Below are positions 52,707-61,150 of a stretch of DNA of 61,150 bases, piece by piece. Below the pieces are notes generated by a model, which saw only the letters and a list, made by a program, of their open reading frames with translations, searched no databases and had not been told where the DNA came from. This stretch comes from Ornithinimicrobium sp. CNJ-824 (lineage in GTDB: Bacteria; Actinomycetota; Actinomycetes; Actinomycetales; Dermatophilaceae): NCBI RefSeq assembly GCF_001942405.1, contig NZ_MKKA01000013.1:1-61150 (forward strand). The letters are read 5' to 3'. Made by a program: the position numbers and the translations under genes. Position 1 is the first letter of the stretch, and each line of letters begins with the position of its first letter.

Positions 52707-53420
52707 ATGGACTGGGACGACGTCGACGCCGTGCTCCTCGACCTCGACGGGGTCATCACCCCGACCGCCGAGGTGCACATGCGCGCGTGGGAGGTGATGT
52801 TCACCCGTTTCCTCGACAGCCTCCCGGAGGAGCACGAGCCCTACACCGACGCCGACTACTTCGCCCACGTCGACGGCCGGCCCCGCTACGAGGGCGTGGC
52901 CACGTTCCTGGACTCCCGCGGGATCGAGCTGCCCCAGGGCGACCCCTCCGACGGTCCGGACGAGCAGACCGTCTGCGGGCTGGGCAACCGCAAGAACGAC
53001 CTGTTCAACGAGGTGCTCCGCGAGGAGGGCATCGAGGCCTACCCCGGCTCGGTCCGCCTGCTCGACGAGCTGCCCCGGCGCGGGGTCGCGATGGCCGTGG
53101 TCTCCTCGTCCAAGAACGCCGTCGAGGTGCTGCGCACCGCCGGCCTGGCCGACCGGTTCGAGGTCGTCGTCGACGGGGTCGTCGCCGCCGAGCACGGCCT
53201 GGCGGGCAAGCCGGAGCCGGACACCTTCCGGTATGCCGCGGAGCGGCTCGGCAAGGACCCCGCCCGGTGCGTGGTCGTCGAGGACGCGGTGTCCGGGGTG
53301 GCCGCCGGCGCCGCCGGCGGGTTCGCCCGGGTCGTCGGCGTGGACCGCGGCGTGGGCGCCGACACCCTGCGCGAGCACGGGGCCGACGAGGTCGTCACCG
53401 ACCTGGCCGAGCTGCTCTGA
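52707..53420 (+). CDS. beta-phosphoglucomutase-like HAD phosphatase
   Basis: 237 residues from ATG 52707. Motif I is AVLLDLDGVITPTAEVHMRA (the D-x-D nucleophile/acid), motif II is MAVVSSSKNAVEVLRTAGLA, the Lys is in LAGKPEPDTFRYAA, and motif IV is VVVEDAVSGVAAGAAGGFA. The cap fits the beta-phosphoglucomutase branch, which converts beta-glucose-1-phosphate to glucose-6-phosphate. It is directly upstream of the GH65 phosphorylase that would release beta-glucose-1-phosphate, which supports this reading. Confidence 0.88.
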   Translation: MDWDDVDAVLLDLDGVITPTAEVHMRAWEVMFTRFLDSLPEEHEPYTDADYFAHVDGRPRYEGVATFLDSRGIELPQGDPSDGPDEQTVCGLGNRKNDLFNEVLREEGIEAYPGSVRLLDELPRRGVAMAVVSSSKNAVEVLRTAGLADRFEVVVDGVVAAEHGLAGKPEPDTFRYAAERLGKDPARCVVVEDAVSGVAAGAAGGFARVVGVDRGVGADTLREHGADEVVTDLAELL

Positions 53421-53470
53421 CCCGGCGCGCGACCGCATACCCCTCCCCCAGCCCGACCCCTGGAGCCCCC

Positions 53471-56072
53471 GTGCAGACCGACTCCGCCAACTGGCACCGC
53501 CCGCCCGACCCCGCCGACCCGATGGACCGCACGCGCTTCCCGGTGGACCCGTGGCGGCTGGTGGAGAGCGAGTACGACGCCGCCGACCTGGGTGTGACCG
53601 AGACCCTGTTCGCCGTCTCGAACGGCTACCTGGGGCTGCGCGGCAACGTCGAGGAGGGCCGGGACACCCACCTGCACGGCACCTTCGTCAACGGCTTCCA
53701 CGAGACCTGGCCCATCCAGCACGCCGAGGAGGCCTTCGGGCTGGCGCGCGTGGGCCAGACCATCGTCAACGTGCCCGACCCCAAGACCATCAAGCTCTAC
53801 GTCGACGACGAGCCGCTGCTGCTGACGACCGCCGACCTGGAGCACTACGAGCGCGCCCTCGACCTGCGTTCGGGCGTGCTCCGCCGTGACGTGGTGTGGC
53901 GCACCAGCTCCGGCAAGCGGGTGCGGATCACCAGCACCCGGATGGCCAGCGTCGAGGAGCGGCACCTGGCCGTGCTGACCTTCGAGGTGGAGATGCTGGA
54001 CGGGGACGCCTCGCTCGTCATCTCCAGCCAGCTGCTCAACCGCCAGGACGGCTCGGACGAGTACCACGTGCGCTCGGCCGCCATGGGTGAGGGCGTCGAC
54101 CCGCGACGGGCCGACACCTTCGAGCACCGGGTCCTCGAGCCACGGCTGCACGAGGTGCGCGACGACCGGCTCCTGCTGGGCTACCGCACCCACAACTCCC
54201 GGATGACCATCGCCACCATGGTCGAGCACCGGATCGAGACCGAGGACCCGTTGCGGCGGGACGTCGTCGTCGAGGAGGACCTGGCCAAGGAGGTCTTCCG
54301 GATCGAGGCCACGCCCGGGCGGTCGGTGCGCCTGGAGAAGCTGGTCGCCGTGCACACCTCCCGGGGGGTGCCGGCCCGGGAGCTGGCCGACCGGTGCACC
54401 CGCACGCTCGACCGGGCATCCGGCAGGGGCGTCCCCGCGCTGCACGAGGAGCACGCCCGGACCTGGGAGCGGTTCTGGGCCGAGTCCGACGTCGAGGTCG
54501 ACGGGCTGCCGGACGTGCAGCAGGCGGTGCGCTGGAACCTGTTCCAGCTCGGCCAGGCCGCGATGCGGGCGGGAAGCCACGGCATCGCCGCCAAGGGGCT
54601 GACCGGGTCCGGCTACGGGGGGCACTACTTCTGGGACACCGAGTGCTACGTGCTGCCCTTCCTCACCTACACCCACCCGCAGGCGGCCCGCAACGCCCTG
54701 CGCTTCCGGCACGGCATGCTCGACGACGCGCGTCGCCGGGCGGCGAGATGGCCCAGTACGGCGCCCTGTTCCCCTGGCGCACGATCAACGGGCACGAGGC
54801 CTCGGCCTACTTCGCCGCCGGGACCGCGCAGTACCACATCAACGCCGACATCTCCTACGCCCTGATGAAGTACGCCCGCGCCACCGGCGACCGGCAGTTC
54901 CTCTGCTCCCAGGGCGTGGACCTGCTCGTGGAGACCGCCCGGCTGTGGGCCGACCTGGGCTTCTGGCAGGTCAACGGGGACAAGTCCTTCCACCTGCACG
55001 CGGTGACGGGGCCGGACGAGTACAACACCGTCGTCAACGACAACTTCTTCACCAACGCGATGGCCCGGCACAACCTGTGCGCGGCCGTCGAGGTGGTCCG
55101 CGAGCTCGAGCGCACCGACCTGCCCCAGCTGCGGCGCGCCGCCGCCCGGCTGGGCCTGCAGCGCAGCGAGGTGGCCGAGTGGGAGCGCATCTCCGAGCAC
55201 ATGCACATCCCCTTCGACGAGGACTTCGGCATCCACCCCCAGGACAGCCAGTTCCTCGAGCGAGAGGTGTGGGACCTGGAGGGCACGCCGGCGGAGAACG
55301 CGCCGCTCCTGCTCCACTACCACCCGCTGGTCATCTACCGGTTCCAGGTGCTCAAGCAGGCCGACGTCGTGCTGGCGCTCTACCTGCTGGGCGACCAGTT
55401 CAGCCTCGGCGACAAGCGCGCCGACTTCGACTACTACGACCCGATCACCACCGGCGACTCCTCGCTCTCGGCCGTGGTCCAGTGCATCATCGCGGCGAGG
55501 TGGGCTACCACGAGCTGGCGCTGCGCTACTTCTACGACGCGCTCTTCGTCGACCTGGCCGACCGGCACCGCAACGCCGCGGACGGGGTGCACGTCGCCTC
55601 CACGGGCGGCGTCTGGAGCACCCTGGTCGGCGGCTTCGCCGGGATGCGCGACCACGGCGGCCGGCTGACGTTCGACCCCCGCTTCCCGGCGGGCTGGGCG
55701 GGGATGACCTTCCGGATGCGGTGGCACGGGTCTCGCCTGCGCCTGCGCCTCACGCAGGAGGCGCTGACGCTCGTGGTCGAGGTCGGTGAGCCCGTCGAGG
55801 TCGAGGTCCGGGGCGAGCCGGTGGAGGTCGGTACCCGGCCGGTCACGGTCCCGCTCGAGGGTCAGGGCCCCCGGATGGAGGGCGGGCCGCTGCCGCACCG
55901 GGGAGGGGAGTCGCCCAGCCGTCGGAAGCCCGACCCCGACGCCGGCCACGAGCCCGGCCCGACGGCCGACCGGGGCGTCGAGCACGCTCCTGGGGTGGTC
56001 CCGCACAGCTGGTCCCACGAGCTGGACGACCCCACCGGGCCCGTCCCCGTGCGCCGGCCCGACGTGCGCTGA
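53471..56072 (+). CDS. GH65 disaccharide phosphorylase (maltose/trehalose/kojibiose type), two frameshifts
   Basis: About 868 residues from GTG 53471. The GH65 pattern: VTETLFAVSNGYLGLRGNVE near the N-terminus, YGGHYFWDTECYVLPFLTYT, FPWRTINGHEASAYFAAGTA, FHLHAVTGPDEYNTVVNDN (the catalytic Glu in GPDEY), and later LEREVWDLEG and KQADVVLALYLLGDQFSLGD. It phosphorolyses an alpha-glucobiose to beta-glucose-1-phosphate; which disaccharide is not determinable. Lost bases near 54745 and 55497 both occur in GCGGCGGAG contexts that read GCGGCGAG. The last 80 residues are a charged extension beyond the normal domain end. Pairs with the mutase upstream. Confidence 0.9.
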
Positions 56073-56155
56073 GGCCCTCGGTCCGGCACCACCGGAACCA
56101 CGACGACGTGTCGTCCTGATTGGGACGGCCGCCCGGGGTGTGGTCCGATAGAGGC

Positions 56156-56731
56156 ATGAGCGATCCGACATCGATGCCGTTCCAGGACGACGACCGCCCG
56201 CGGGACGAGGAGTCGCTCTACGAGGACGCGCGGCCCCAGGCCGCCGGTGGCGACCCCCTCGCGCACGACCCCACGACCGGCACGGACGCCGAGCCCGAGC
56301 CCTCGGACGGCCTGCTGCCCCCCGAGGAGACGCGCACCGACCTGCTCGCGGCCCGGGTCGAGGGACCGGACGACCACGAGGGCATGACCGCGCTGTGGCG
56401 CGAGACGATGGACCTGGAGCACTGGTGGTTCATCGCCGTCGGCGAGGAGGGTCAGGAGTCGCCCGCCGCCGCGCAGATCGACGGCCAGATGATGCTGCTC
56501 ACCTTCACCAACGCCGAGCGCGCCCGTCACTTCGCGGTGCAGAACGGCATGATCGGGGCCGACGACGACCTGCGGGCGATCGCCCTGCCCCCGCAGGAGG
56601 TCGTCGAGTCCGACGACGCCTACCGCCAGGCGGGCATCGCAGGTCTGATGTTCGACCCCCACATCACCGGCTACTTCATGCCCTCGGACCAGCTGTCCGT
56701 CGTGTGGAACGCGATCTGGTCGGGTCGCTGA
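56156..56731 (+). CDS. SseB-like hypothetical protein
   Basis: 191 residues from ATG 56156. A long acidic disordered N-terminus (DDRPRDEESLYEDARPQAAG) leads to a folded domain from about residue 75: MTALWRETMDLEHWWFIAVG, MMLLTFTNAERARHFAVQNG and AGIAGLMFDPHITGYFMPSD. This pattern resembles SseB-type domains. No enzyme motif. Function unknown. Confidence 0.6.
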   Translation: MSDPTSMPFQDDDRPRDEESLYEDARPQAAGGDPLAHDPTTGTDAEPEPSDGLLPPEETRTDLLAARVEGPDDHEGMTALWRETMDLEHWWFIAVGEEGQESPAAAQIDGQMMLLTFTNAERARHFAVQNGMIGADDDLRAIALPPQEVVESDDAYRQAGIAGLMFDPHITGYFMPSDQLSVVWNAIWSGR

Positions 56732-56791
56732 CCGCGCCGTAGACCTGACCGTGCCCTGGACCTGACCGCGCCGTAGACGACGCGGGCCCGC

Positions 56792-57184
56792 TCAGCGCCC
56801 CGGGATCACCAGCACCTGGCCGGCGGCCACGCTCGTGGTGCTCAGCTTGTTGGCCCGCTGGATGTCCACGACCGCCTGGCTCAGCGGCACGTCCGGCAGG
56901 TGCTCGGCCGCGATCTGGCTCAGCGTCGTCCCCGGCTCGACGGTCACCGCCGAGCTCGCCCCGGCCGGGCCGATCGCGTTGAACAGCGAGGCGAAGGCCA
57001 GGACCAGCACGAGGACGGCCGTCGCGGTCAGGGTCAGCCGGCCGCGTCGGGTGAGCCGGACCGGGGCGGGGACGGGACGTCGTTCGTCGGCGGCGACCAG
57101 GCGCAGGTGTCCACCCGGGCGGCTGACGGCCCACGGTGCGACCGCCCCGGACACGGGGTGGAGGTCGGCGGTGGCAGTGCTCAT
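56792..57184 (-). CDS. LysM-domain membrane protein divergent from lexA (SOS-linked)
   Basis: 130 residues from ATG 57182-57184. One membrane segment ([19 protein letters not shown]) is followed by an extracytoplasmic LysM domain: [46 protein letters not shown] LysM protein transcribed divergently from lexA is a recurrent arrangement: YneA of Bacillus and its counterparts halt cell division during the SOS response. That role is inferred from context here. An imperfect SOS-like box lies just upstream at 57208-57223. Confidence 0.8.
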   Translation of the reverse strand: MSTATADLHPVSGAVAPWAVSRPGGHLRLVAADERRPVPAPVRLTRRGRLTLTATAVLVLVLAFASLFNAIGPAGASSAVTVEPGTTLSQIAAEHLPDVPLSQAVVDIQRANKLSTTSVAAGQVLVIPGR

Positions 57185-57207
57185 GGTGGTCCTCCTCGGG
57201 ATCATCC

Positions 57208-57223
57208 TGCGACATGCGTTCGA
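57208..57223 (-). promoter_or_regulatory. imperfect SOS-like box upstream of the LysM gene
   Basis: TGCGACATGCGTTCGA: the right half GTTCGA matches the actinobacterial LexA half-site perfectly, and the left half matches in about half its bases. Placement 24 bases before the LysM gene start makes LexA control plausible but unproven. Confidence 0.4.
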
Positions 57224-57276
57224 TAGCACGTCTGTCCTATTGATAGCACGCACGTACGACTTTGTCGACACGCCGG

Positions 57277-57292
57277 TCGAACACATGTTTGC
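57277..57292 (+). promoter_or_regulatory. SOS box (LexA operator)
   Basis: TCGAACACATGTTTGC fits the TCGAAC-N4-GTTCGA operator of Gram-positive LexA in the left half and 4 of 6 positions in the right. It overlaps the -35 element of the lexA promoter, the position for autorepression. Confidence 0.75.
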
Positions 57293-57317
57293 CACTGGGT
57301 GGGTTGGTCCGTACGCT
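57289..57317 (+). promoter_or_regulatory. lexA promoter, leaderless start
   Basis: TTGCCA (57289-57294), 17-base spacer, TACGCT (57312-57317). Transcription about 7 bases downstream would begin on the lexA ATG at 57324, giving a leaderless mRNA. Confidence 0.6.
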
Positions 57318-57323
57318 GTGTGC

Positions 57324-58184
57324 ATGTCAGGTACTCAAACACCGACCACTGACAGACCCTCTGACCTGCCTGACGGCCGGGGCCTGGCAGCCAGAGGACG
57401 ACGGGGACGGAGACAGCCCATGGCCACGATCCACGAGATGCCCGACCGGGACGGCGGGGCGCAGCTGACCAACCGGCAGCGACGCGTCCTCGACGTCATC
57501 CGGGACTCCGTCGACGCCCGGGGCTATCCCCCGAGCCTGCGCGAGATCGGCGAGGCGGTCGGCCTGACCTCGCCCAGCTCGGTCGCCCACCAGCTCAAGA
57601 TGCTGGAGCGCAAGGGCTTCCTGCGGCGCGACCCGCACCGGCCGCGGGCCATCGAGGTCGTGGTGCCCGGGAGCGAGGGCGGATACCGCCGGAGCGCCCA
57701 GGAGGACCCGGCCGACGTCCCCGGGCTCGCGGCCCGCCCCGACGACGGGGCCGCCGCGGCCCACGGGTCAGGGGCCTACGACGAGACCGGGATCGGCGAC
57801 TCCCGCCCCGAGGCCTCCTACGTCCCGGTCGTCGGCCGGATCGCGGCCGGCGGCCCGATCCTGGCCGAGGAGGCCGTCGAGGACGTCTTCCCCCTCCCCC
57901 GGCAGATCGTGGGCGAGGGCGAGCTCTTCCTGCTCAAGGTGGTCGGGGACTCCATGGTCGACGCCGCCATCTGCGACGGCGACTGGGTGGTCGTGCGCCG
58001 GCAGCCGACGGCGGTCAACGGCGACATCGTGGCGGCCATGCTGGACAACGAGGCGACGGTCAAGACCTTCAAGCGGGGCAAGGACAAGGTCTGGCTCATG
58101 CCCCACAACCCGGCCTACGAGCCGATCGACGGCGACCACGCCGTCGTCCTGGGCAAGGTCACCGCGGTGCTTCGCCGCGTCTGA
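57324..58184 (+). CDS. lexA: LexA repressor / autocleaving SOS regulator
   Basis: 286 residues from ATG 57324 (chosen from promoter position; ATG 57420 is a shorter alternative). The winged helix is at about residues 48-95 ([40 protein letters not shown]). After a disordered linker comes the S24 peptidase domain: cleavage site IAAGG at about residue 172, Ser in [15 protein letters not shown] (about 209) and Lys in [10 protein letters not shown] (about 245), the catalytic dyad. DNA damage via RecA triggers self-cleavage and derepresses the SOS regulon. Confidence 0.95.
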   Translation: MSGTQTPTTDRPSDLPDGRGLAARGRRGRRQPMATIHEMPDRDGGAQLTNRQRRVLDVIRDSVDARGYPPSLREIGEAVGLTSPSSVAHQLKMLERKGFLRRDPHRPRAIEVVVPGSEGGYRRSAQEDPADVPGLAARPDDGAAAAHGSGAYDETGIGDSRPEASYVPVVGRIAAGGPILAEEAVEDVFPLPRQIVGEGELFLLKVVGDSMVDAAICDGDWVVVRRQPTAVNGDIVAAMLDNEATVKTFKRGKDKVWLMPHNPAYEPIDGDHAVVLGKVTAVLRRV

Positions 58185-58289
58185 CCCTCGGCGGGACAGC
58201 AGTCACCGTGCCGCTGCCACTGCACGGGTCCCTCCGCTCCCACGGCGCCGCCCTGCTCGACCGGGGCGGCGTCGTGCTGTCCGGGCCCC

Positions 58290-58624
58290 TCAGTCGGCGG
58301 GGCCCTCCCCCTGCTCCACGGCGTAGTAGTCGTAGAGGTCGTGCTCGTCGTTCTCGCTGAGGTGTCCCTTGGTGTCCACCTCCGGGGCGTCCTTGATCAT
58401 CGCGCTGGAGTAGGCACCCGGACCTGTCCGTCCACGAGCTCGGCGGTGGCCAGCGGGACGAAGATCTTGCGGCCACCGAACCATCCGGTGCGCACGGTCA
58501 CCCAGGCCGCCTCCCCCGTGGCGTTGTCGACGTAGACCTGCCCCAGGGACCCCACCTTCTCGCCGTCCTGGTCCACCACCTCGGCGTCGTACAGCGCCTC
58601 CAGCTCCTCCTGGGAGATGGTCAC
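58290..58624 (-). CDS. PRC-barrel protein, frameshifted
   Basis: About 112 residues from GTG 58622-58624, chosen by AAGGAGG upstream. The PRC barrel: ISQEELEALYDAEVVDQDGE, KVGSLGQVYVDNATGEAAWV, TVRTGWFGGRKIFVPLATAE. A lost base near 58414 shifts frame; the repaired end reads VRVPYSSAMIKDAPEVDTKG and finishes with NDEHDLYDYYAVEQGEG. Small PRC-barrel proteins are cytoplasmic and stress-linked in actinobacteria. A second relative follows upstream on the same strand. Confidence 0.8.
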
Positions 58625-58729
58625 GTCGGCCTCCTTCGGCTCGATCCGCCCGCCGGCAGGGGTGCTCGGCGGGTGCACAGCACCATACCCAGGCCGTGCC
58701 CGGGCGGTCGGGAACCCACCGGACCGGGC

Positions 58730-59269
58730 TCAGCTGCGGGGCCCGCGCCCCTCGTGGCGGCGCAGCCGGCCGGGCCTGCCCGGGCCGGTCGTCGGCCCGC
58801 CGACCGGTCCCTCCGGCCGGTCCTGGGCGGAGGGGTAGGCGACGTTCTCCGAGGCCCCGGTCACCGCCTCCTCGGGGCGCAGCTCGGCGCGGCGGGCCAG
58901 GGAGTCGTCGGCCCCGGCGTCGGTGCGGGCCGGCTCCTGGGGACGCACCAGTCCGTAGTGGCGGAACAGCCGGTGCTGCGCGTCCTCGTCGAGGTGCGTG
59001 TCGGCCCCGACCGTCGGGGCGTCCTCGACCTCCTGCCGGGTGTGCGCGACCCGGATCGTTCCCTCCTGGACCTCGGCCCCGACGAGCGGGACGAGGCTCT
59101 CGCCGACCTCGGACGCCCCGGTGCGCACGCTCACCCACGCCGGAGCGCCGGTCTCGTCGTCGAGGTAGACCTGCCCGACCTGGCCGAGACGGTCGCCGTC
59201 GGTGGTCCTCACCTCGGCGTCGTAGAGGGCGCTGATCCGCTCCTGGTCCACGTTGCTGTCCATGTCCAT
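58730..59269 (-). CDS. PRC-barrel domain protein, long form
   Basis: 179 residues from ATG 59267-59269 with GAGGAGG upstream. The PRC barrel occupies the first 80 residues (ERISALYDAEVRTTDGDRLG, VGQVYLDDETGAPAWVSVRT, GESLVPLVGAEVQEGTIRVA). It continues VEDAPTVGADTHLDEDAQHR and YGLVRPQEP, matching the end of the shorter relative. The last 60 residues are a disordered Pro/Gly tail. Probably a paralogue of the gene at 58290. Confidence 0.85.
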   Translation of the reverse strand: MDMDSNVDQERISALYDAEVRTTDGDRLGQVGQVYLDDETGAPAWVSVRTGASEVGESLVPLVGAEVQEGTIRVAHTRQEVEDAPTVGADTHLDEDAQHRLFRHYGLVRPQEPARTDAGADDSLARRAELRPEEAVTGASENVAYPSAQDRPEGPVGGPTTGPGRPGRLRRHEGRGPRS

Positions 59270-59316
59270 CTCGTGCCTCCTCGTCCCGGCCGGCAGGGTG
59301 CGGCTACCTCCCGATG

Positions 59317-60312
59317 TCACCAGGGATCGGGGGCGCCCGCATCCCGAGGATGGTCCTGCAGAGCCACCAGGTCGTCCACGAGCCGCGGGAGGACGTCCTG
59401 CAGCAGGCTGTCCACCTGGACCGTGGTCTCGGCCCAGCCGCGGGTGGCCCCACGGGTGACGACCGCCACGGGGATCCCGTCGCGGGCCGCGCGGCGGACG
59501 AACCGGTAGCCGCTCATCACCCGCAGCGACGACCCGAGCACGAGCAGGGTGCCGGCCCCGTGGACCATCTCGTAGGCGGTGTCCACGAGGGCCCGGTCGA
59601 CCGACCCGCCGAAGAAGACGACGTCGGGCTTGAGCGCGTCGCCGTCGCAGACGAGGCACCGGGGCGCGCGGAACCGGGCGACCAGCTCCTCCGGGACGAC
59701 GATGTCCCCGTCGGGCCGCACCTCCGCCCCGTCCTGGACCAGCGCGCCGAAGCCGGGGTTGGCCTCGACCAGCCAGTCGTGCACCTGGTCCCGCTGGTAG
59801 GGCTCGCCGCAGTCCAGGCACTGCACGCGCGCCAGGCTGCCGTGCAGCTCCAGCACCGACCGGGCGCCCGCCTCCTGGTGCAGCCCGTCGACGTTCTGGG
59901 TGATGACCCCCGTGACCACCCCGAGCTGCTCGAGCGCCGCGACCGCCAGGTGGGCCACGTTGGGCCGGGCCGCGGCGAACCGTTCCCAGCCGCTGAACGC
60001 CCGGGCCCAGTAGCGGCGGCGGGCCTGGGAGGACCCGGCGAACTCCGCGTGCTGCATCGGCTGCACGCGGCGCTGACCGTCCGGCCCCCGGTAGTCCGGG
60101 ATCCCCGAGGCGGTCGACATCCCGGCCCCGGTGAGGACCACGACCTCCCCGTCGGCCACGAGGTCGCGCAGCAGGGCGTAGCGCTCCTCATCGACGGGGG
60201 TCCGGGGCGGCACGGTCAGGGCGGTGTCGACCGGGCCCGGGACCAGCGGCGGGCGTCCGTCCGCCGCGGGCAGCGGCTCCCCCAGCGCGCGCACCCAGGA
60301 CCGGTTCTCCAC
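59317..60312 (-). CDS. NAD-dependent protein deacetylase (sirtuin, Sir2 family)
   Basis: 331 residues from ATG 60310-60312. NAD site VVLTGAGMSTASGIPDYRGP (about residues 58-77), then TGVITQNVDGLHQEAG, catalytic His in VLELHGSLARVQC, four zinc cysteines (C-L-D-C ... C-L-V-C), KPDVVFFGGSVD and LLVLGSSLRVMSGY. It removes acyl groups from lysines using NAD. The N-terminal 35 residues precede the usual start, so a later start is possible. Confidence 0.95.
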   Translation of the reverse strand: MENRSWVRALGEPLPAADGRPPLVPGPVDTALTVPPRTPVDEERYALLRDLVADGEVVVLTGAGMSTASGIPDYRGPDGQRRVQPMQHAEFAGSSQARRRYWARAFSGWERFAAARPNVAHLAVAALEQLGVVTGVITQNVDGLHQEAGARSVLELHGSLARVQCLDCGEPYQRDQVHDWLVEANPGFGALVQDGAEVRPDGDIVVPEELVARFRAPRCLVCDGDALKPDVVFFGGSVDRALVDTAYEMVHGAGTLLVLGSSLRVMSGYRFVRRAARDGIPVAVVTRGATRGWAETTVQVDSLLQDVLPRLVDDLVALQDHPRDAGAPDPW

Positions 60313-60393
60313 CCCGCCATCATCCCTGACGCCGGAGGGGTATGACGTGCCGCCCGCCCGGGGACGCCCCCCCTCCCGCCCCGGGGACGCGTC

Positions 60394-60421
60394 GACGGCG
60401 GGCCCGGTGGGGCCCGCCGTC
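60394..60421 (-). terminator. perfect 12-bp hairpin terminator
   Basis: GACGGCGGGCCC pairs with GGGCCCGCCGTC around a 4-base loop, 16 bases past the stop of the universal-stress-protein gene on the minus strand. No T-tract. Confidence 0.7.
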
Positions 60422-60437
60422 GTGGTGGTGGATGTGT

Positions 60438-61132
60438 CTAGACGATCATCACCGGTGCCGTGGCCTCCTCGGCCACCGCCGCCGCCGTCGGTCCTCGCGG
60501 GAGGACGATGATCTCGGCGCCGGCGTCGTGGACCAGGACGGCCGCGACCGGGTGCTGCTGCCGGTCCGTCCGCACGACCACGAGCGGACGCTCGTCCCGC
60601 TCGGCCCGCAGCCGCGCGGCGACGACCACGCGGTCGGCGTCCTCGCAGGGACCGGTGGCCACGGCGACGACCGGGGCCTGCGGGTCCACCCGGCCGGGTT
60701 CCCAGCCGGGGGGCACCAGGACCAGGGTCCCGGCTCCCTCGTGGACGAGCCGGCGGGCGGTCGAGCCCAGCCGCATCCCCGGGAAACCGCCGGAGCCGCG
60801 GCGGCCGACGACCGTCATGGCCTGCTCCGCGTCGGACCCCGAGGTGGCGCCCACCGCCCGGCCGATGGTGCCGGCCGGGCAGGCACCGTCGTCCCGGTCC
60901 GCCTCCAGGACCAGCTCGGTCGAGGCCCGCGGGTCCGACCTGCGGGCCCCGTCCCGGGCCCGTTCGAGCAGGGCCCGTCCGACCGCCCGGCCGGCCCCGC
61001 TGTCGTGGACCAGCACCAGGCGGGTGCCCTCCGCGGACGCTCCGCGGTCGCCCAGGCGACCGCGGAGGCGGAGGAGGCCGACCCGTCCACGCCCACCAGC
61101 ACCGGACCCAGGGCCCGAACCGTGGCGCTCAC
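60438..61132 (-). CDS. universal stress protein (UspA), frameshifted
   Basis: About 230 residues from GTG 61130-61132. N-terminal frame: LGPVLVGVDGSASSASAVAW. A lost base near 61035 moves to the other frame, EGTRLVLVHDSGAGRAVGRA, then AMTVVGRRGSGGFPGMRLGS, the ATP-binding G-x2-G-x9-G-S/T pattern, and VHEGAGTLVLVPPG. A second degenerate half follows (VVAVATGPCEDADRVVVAAR), so it looks like a tandem Usp. Expected to bind ATP and act in dormancy or stress. Its start is close to the window edge. Confidence 0.85.
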
Positions 61133-61150
61133 GACCCGACCCCGGATCTC

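Overview
The window is high-GC (by eye roughly 70-75 percent) bacterial chromosome with the look of a Gram-positive actinobacterium. Evidence: GTG and TTG starts, lipobox lipoproteins, a B12-dependent ribonucleotide reductase next to nrdR, an actinobacterial-type SOS box at a lexA/LysM pair, DUF1918/DUF1876 and PRC-barrel stress proteins, and families such as DUF6318 and DUF5995. Gene content fits the Intrasporangiaceae/Ornithinimicrobium-Serinicoccus group, but that placement is inference.

Layout. 1-18.5 kb: the 5' end of an IS5-type transposase, then ordinary accessory metabolism (HAD dehalogenase, PPOX and FMN-reductase flavoproteins, a secreted LVIVD-type protein, a kinase-like phosphotransferase, an epimerase, a NERD-domain helicase, DedA, SOUL, SDR). 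After these come an ADP-ribosylglycohydrolase-like pseudoenzyme with a truncated second copy behind a cation-efflux gene, and a PLP decarboxylase/MFS pair. 18.9-23.7 kb: a clearly lower-GC foreign island, one minus-strand operon encoding a C5-cytosine DNA methyltransferase, an SF2 helicase, a possible PD-(D/E)XK-like protein and a MORC-like GHKL ATPase. This is the best candidate for an unusual phage-defence or restriction system. 23.7-27.4 kb: nrdJ and nrdR. 27.6-32.1 kb: an ABC sugar importer with a divergent ROK regulator. 32-45 kb: secreted and membrane proteins, a hydrolase, an acetyltransferase, an Hsp20/DUF1918 stress operon, an LLM oxidoreductase and a PCD-VOC-PCD-VOC protein. 45-50.4 kb: Trk potassium uptake and a P-type cation ATPase. 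50.4-56 kb: a RecQ-phosphoribosyltransferase fusion, then beta-phosphoglucomutase with a GH65 disaccharide phosphorylase. 56-61 kb: lexA with a divergent LysM protein, two PRC-barrel proteins, a sirtuin and a universal stress protein.

A caveat affects the whole annotation. About 23 genes or gene segments are interrupted by single-base shifts. Nearly all are explained by loss of one G or C from a GG/CC run, and restoring the base rejoins well-conserved protein sequence. These look like assembly consensus errors, not decay, so interrupted genes are annotated as single loci with the shift position stated. The real pseudogene is the truncated ADP-ribosylglycohydrolase copy.

No rRNA, tRNA or CRISPR array was found. 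Gaps not listed as features are short and showed nothing recognisable.
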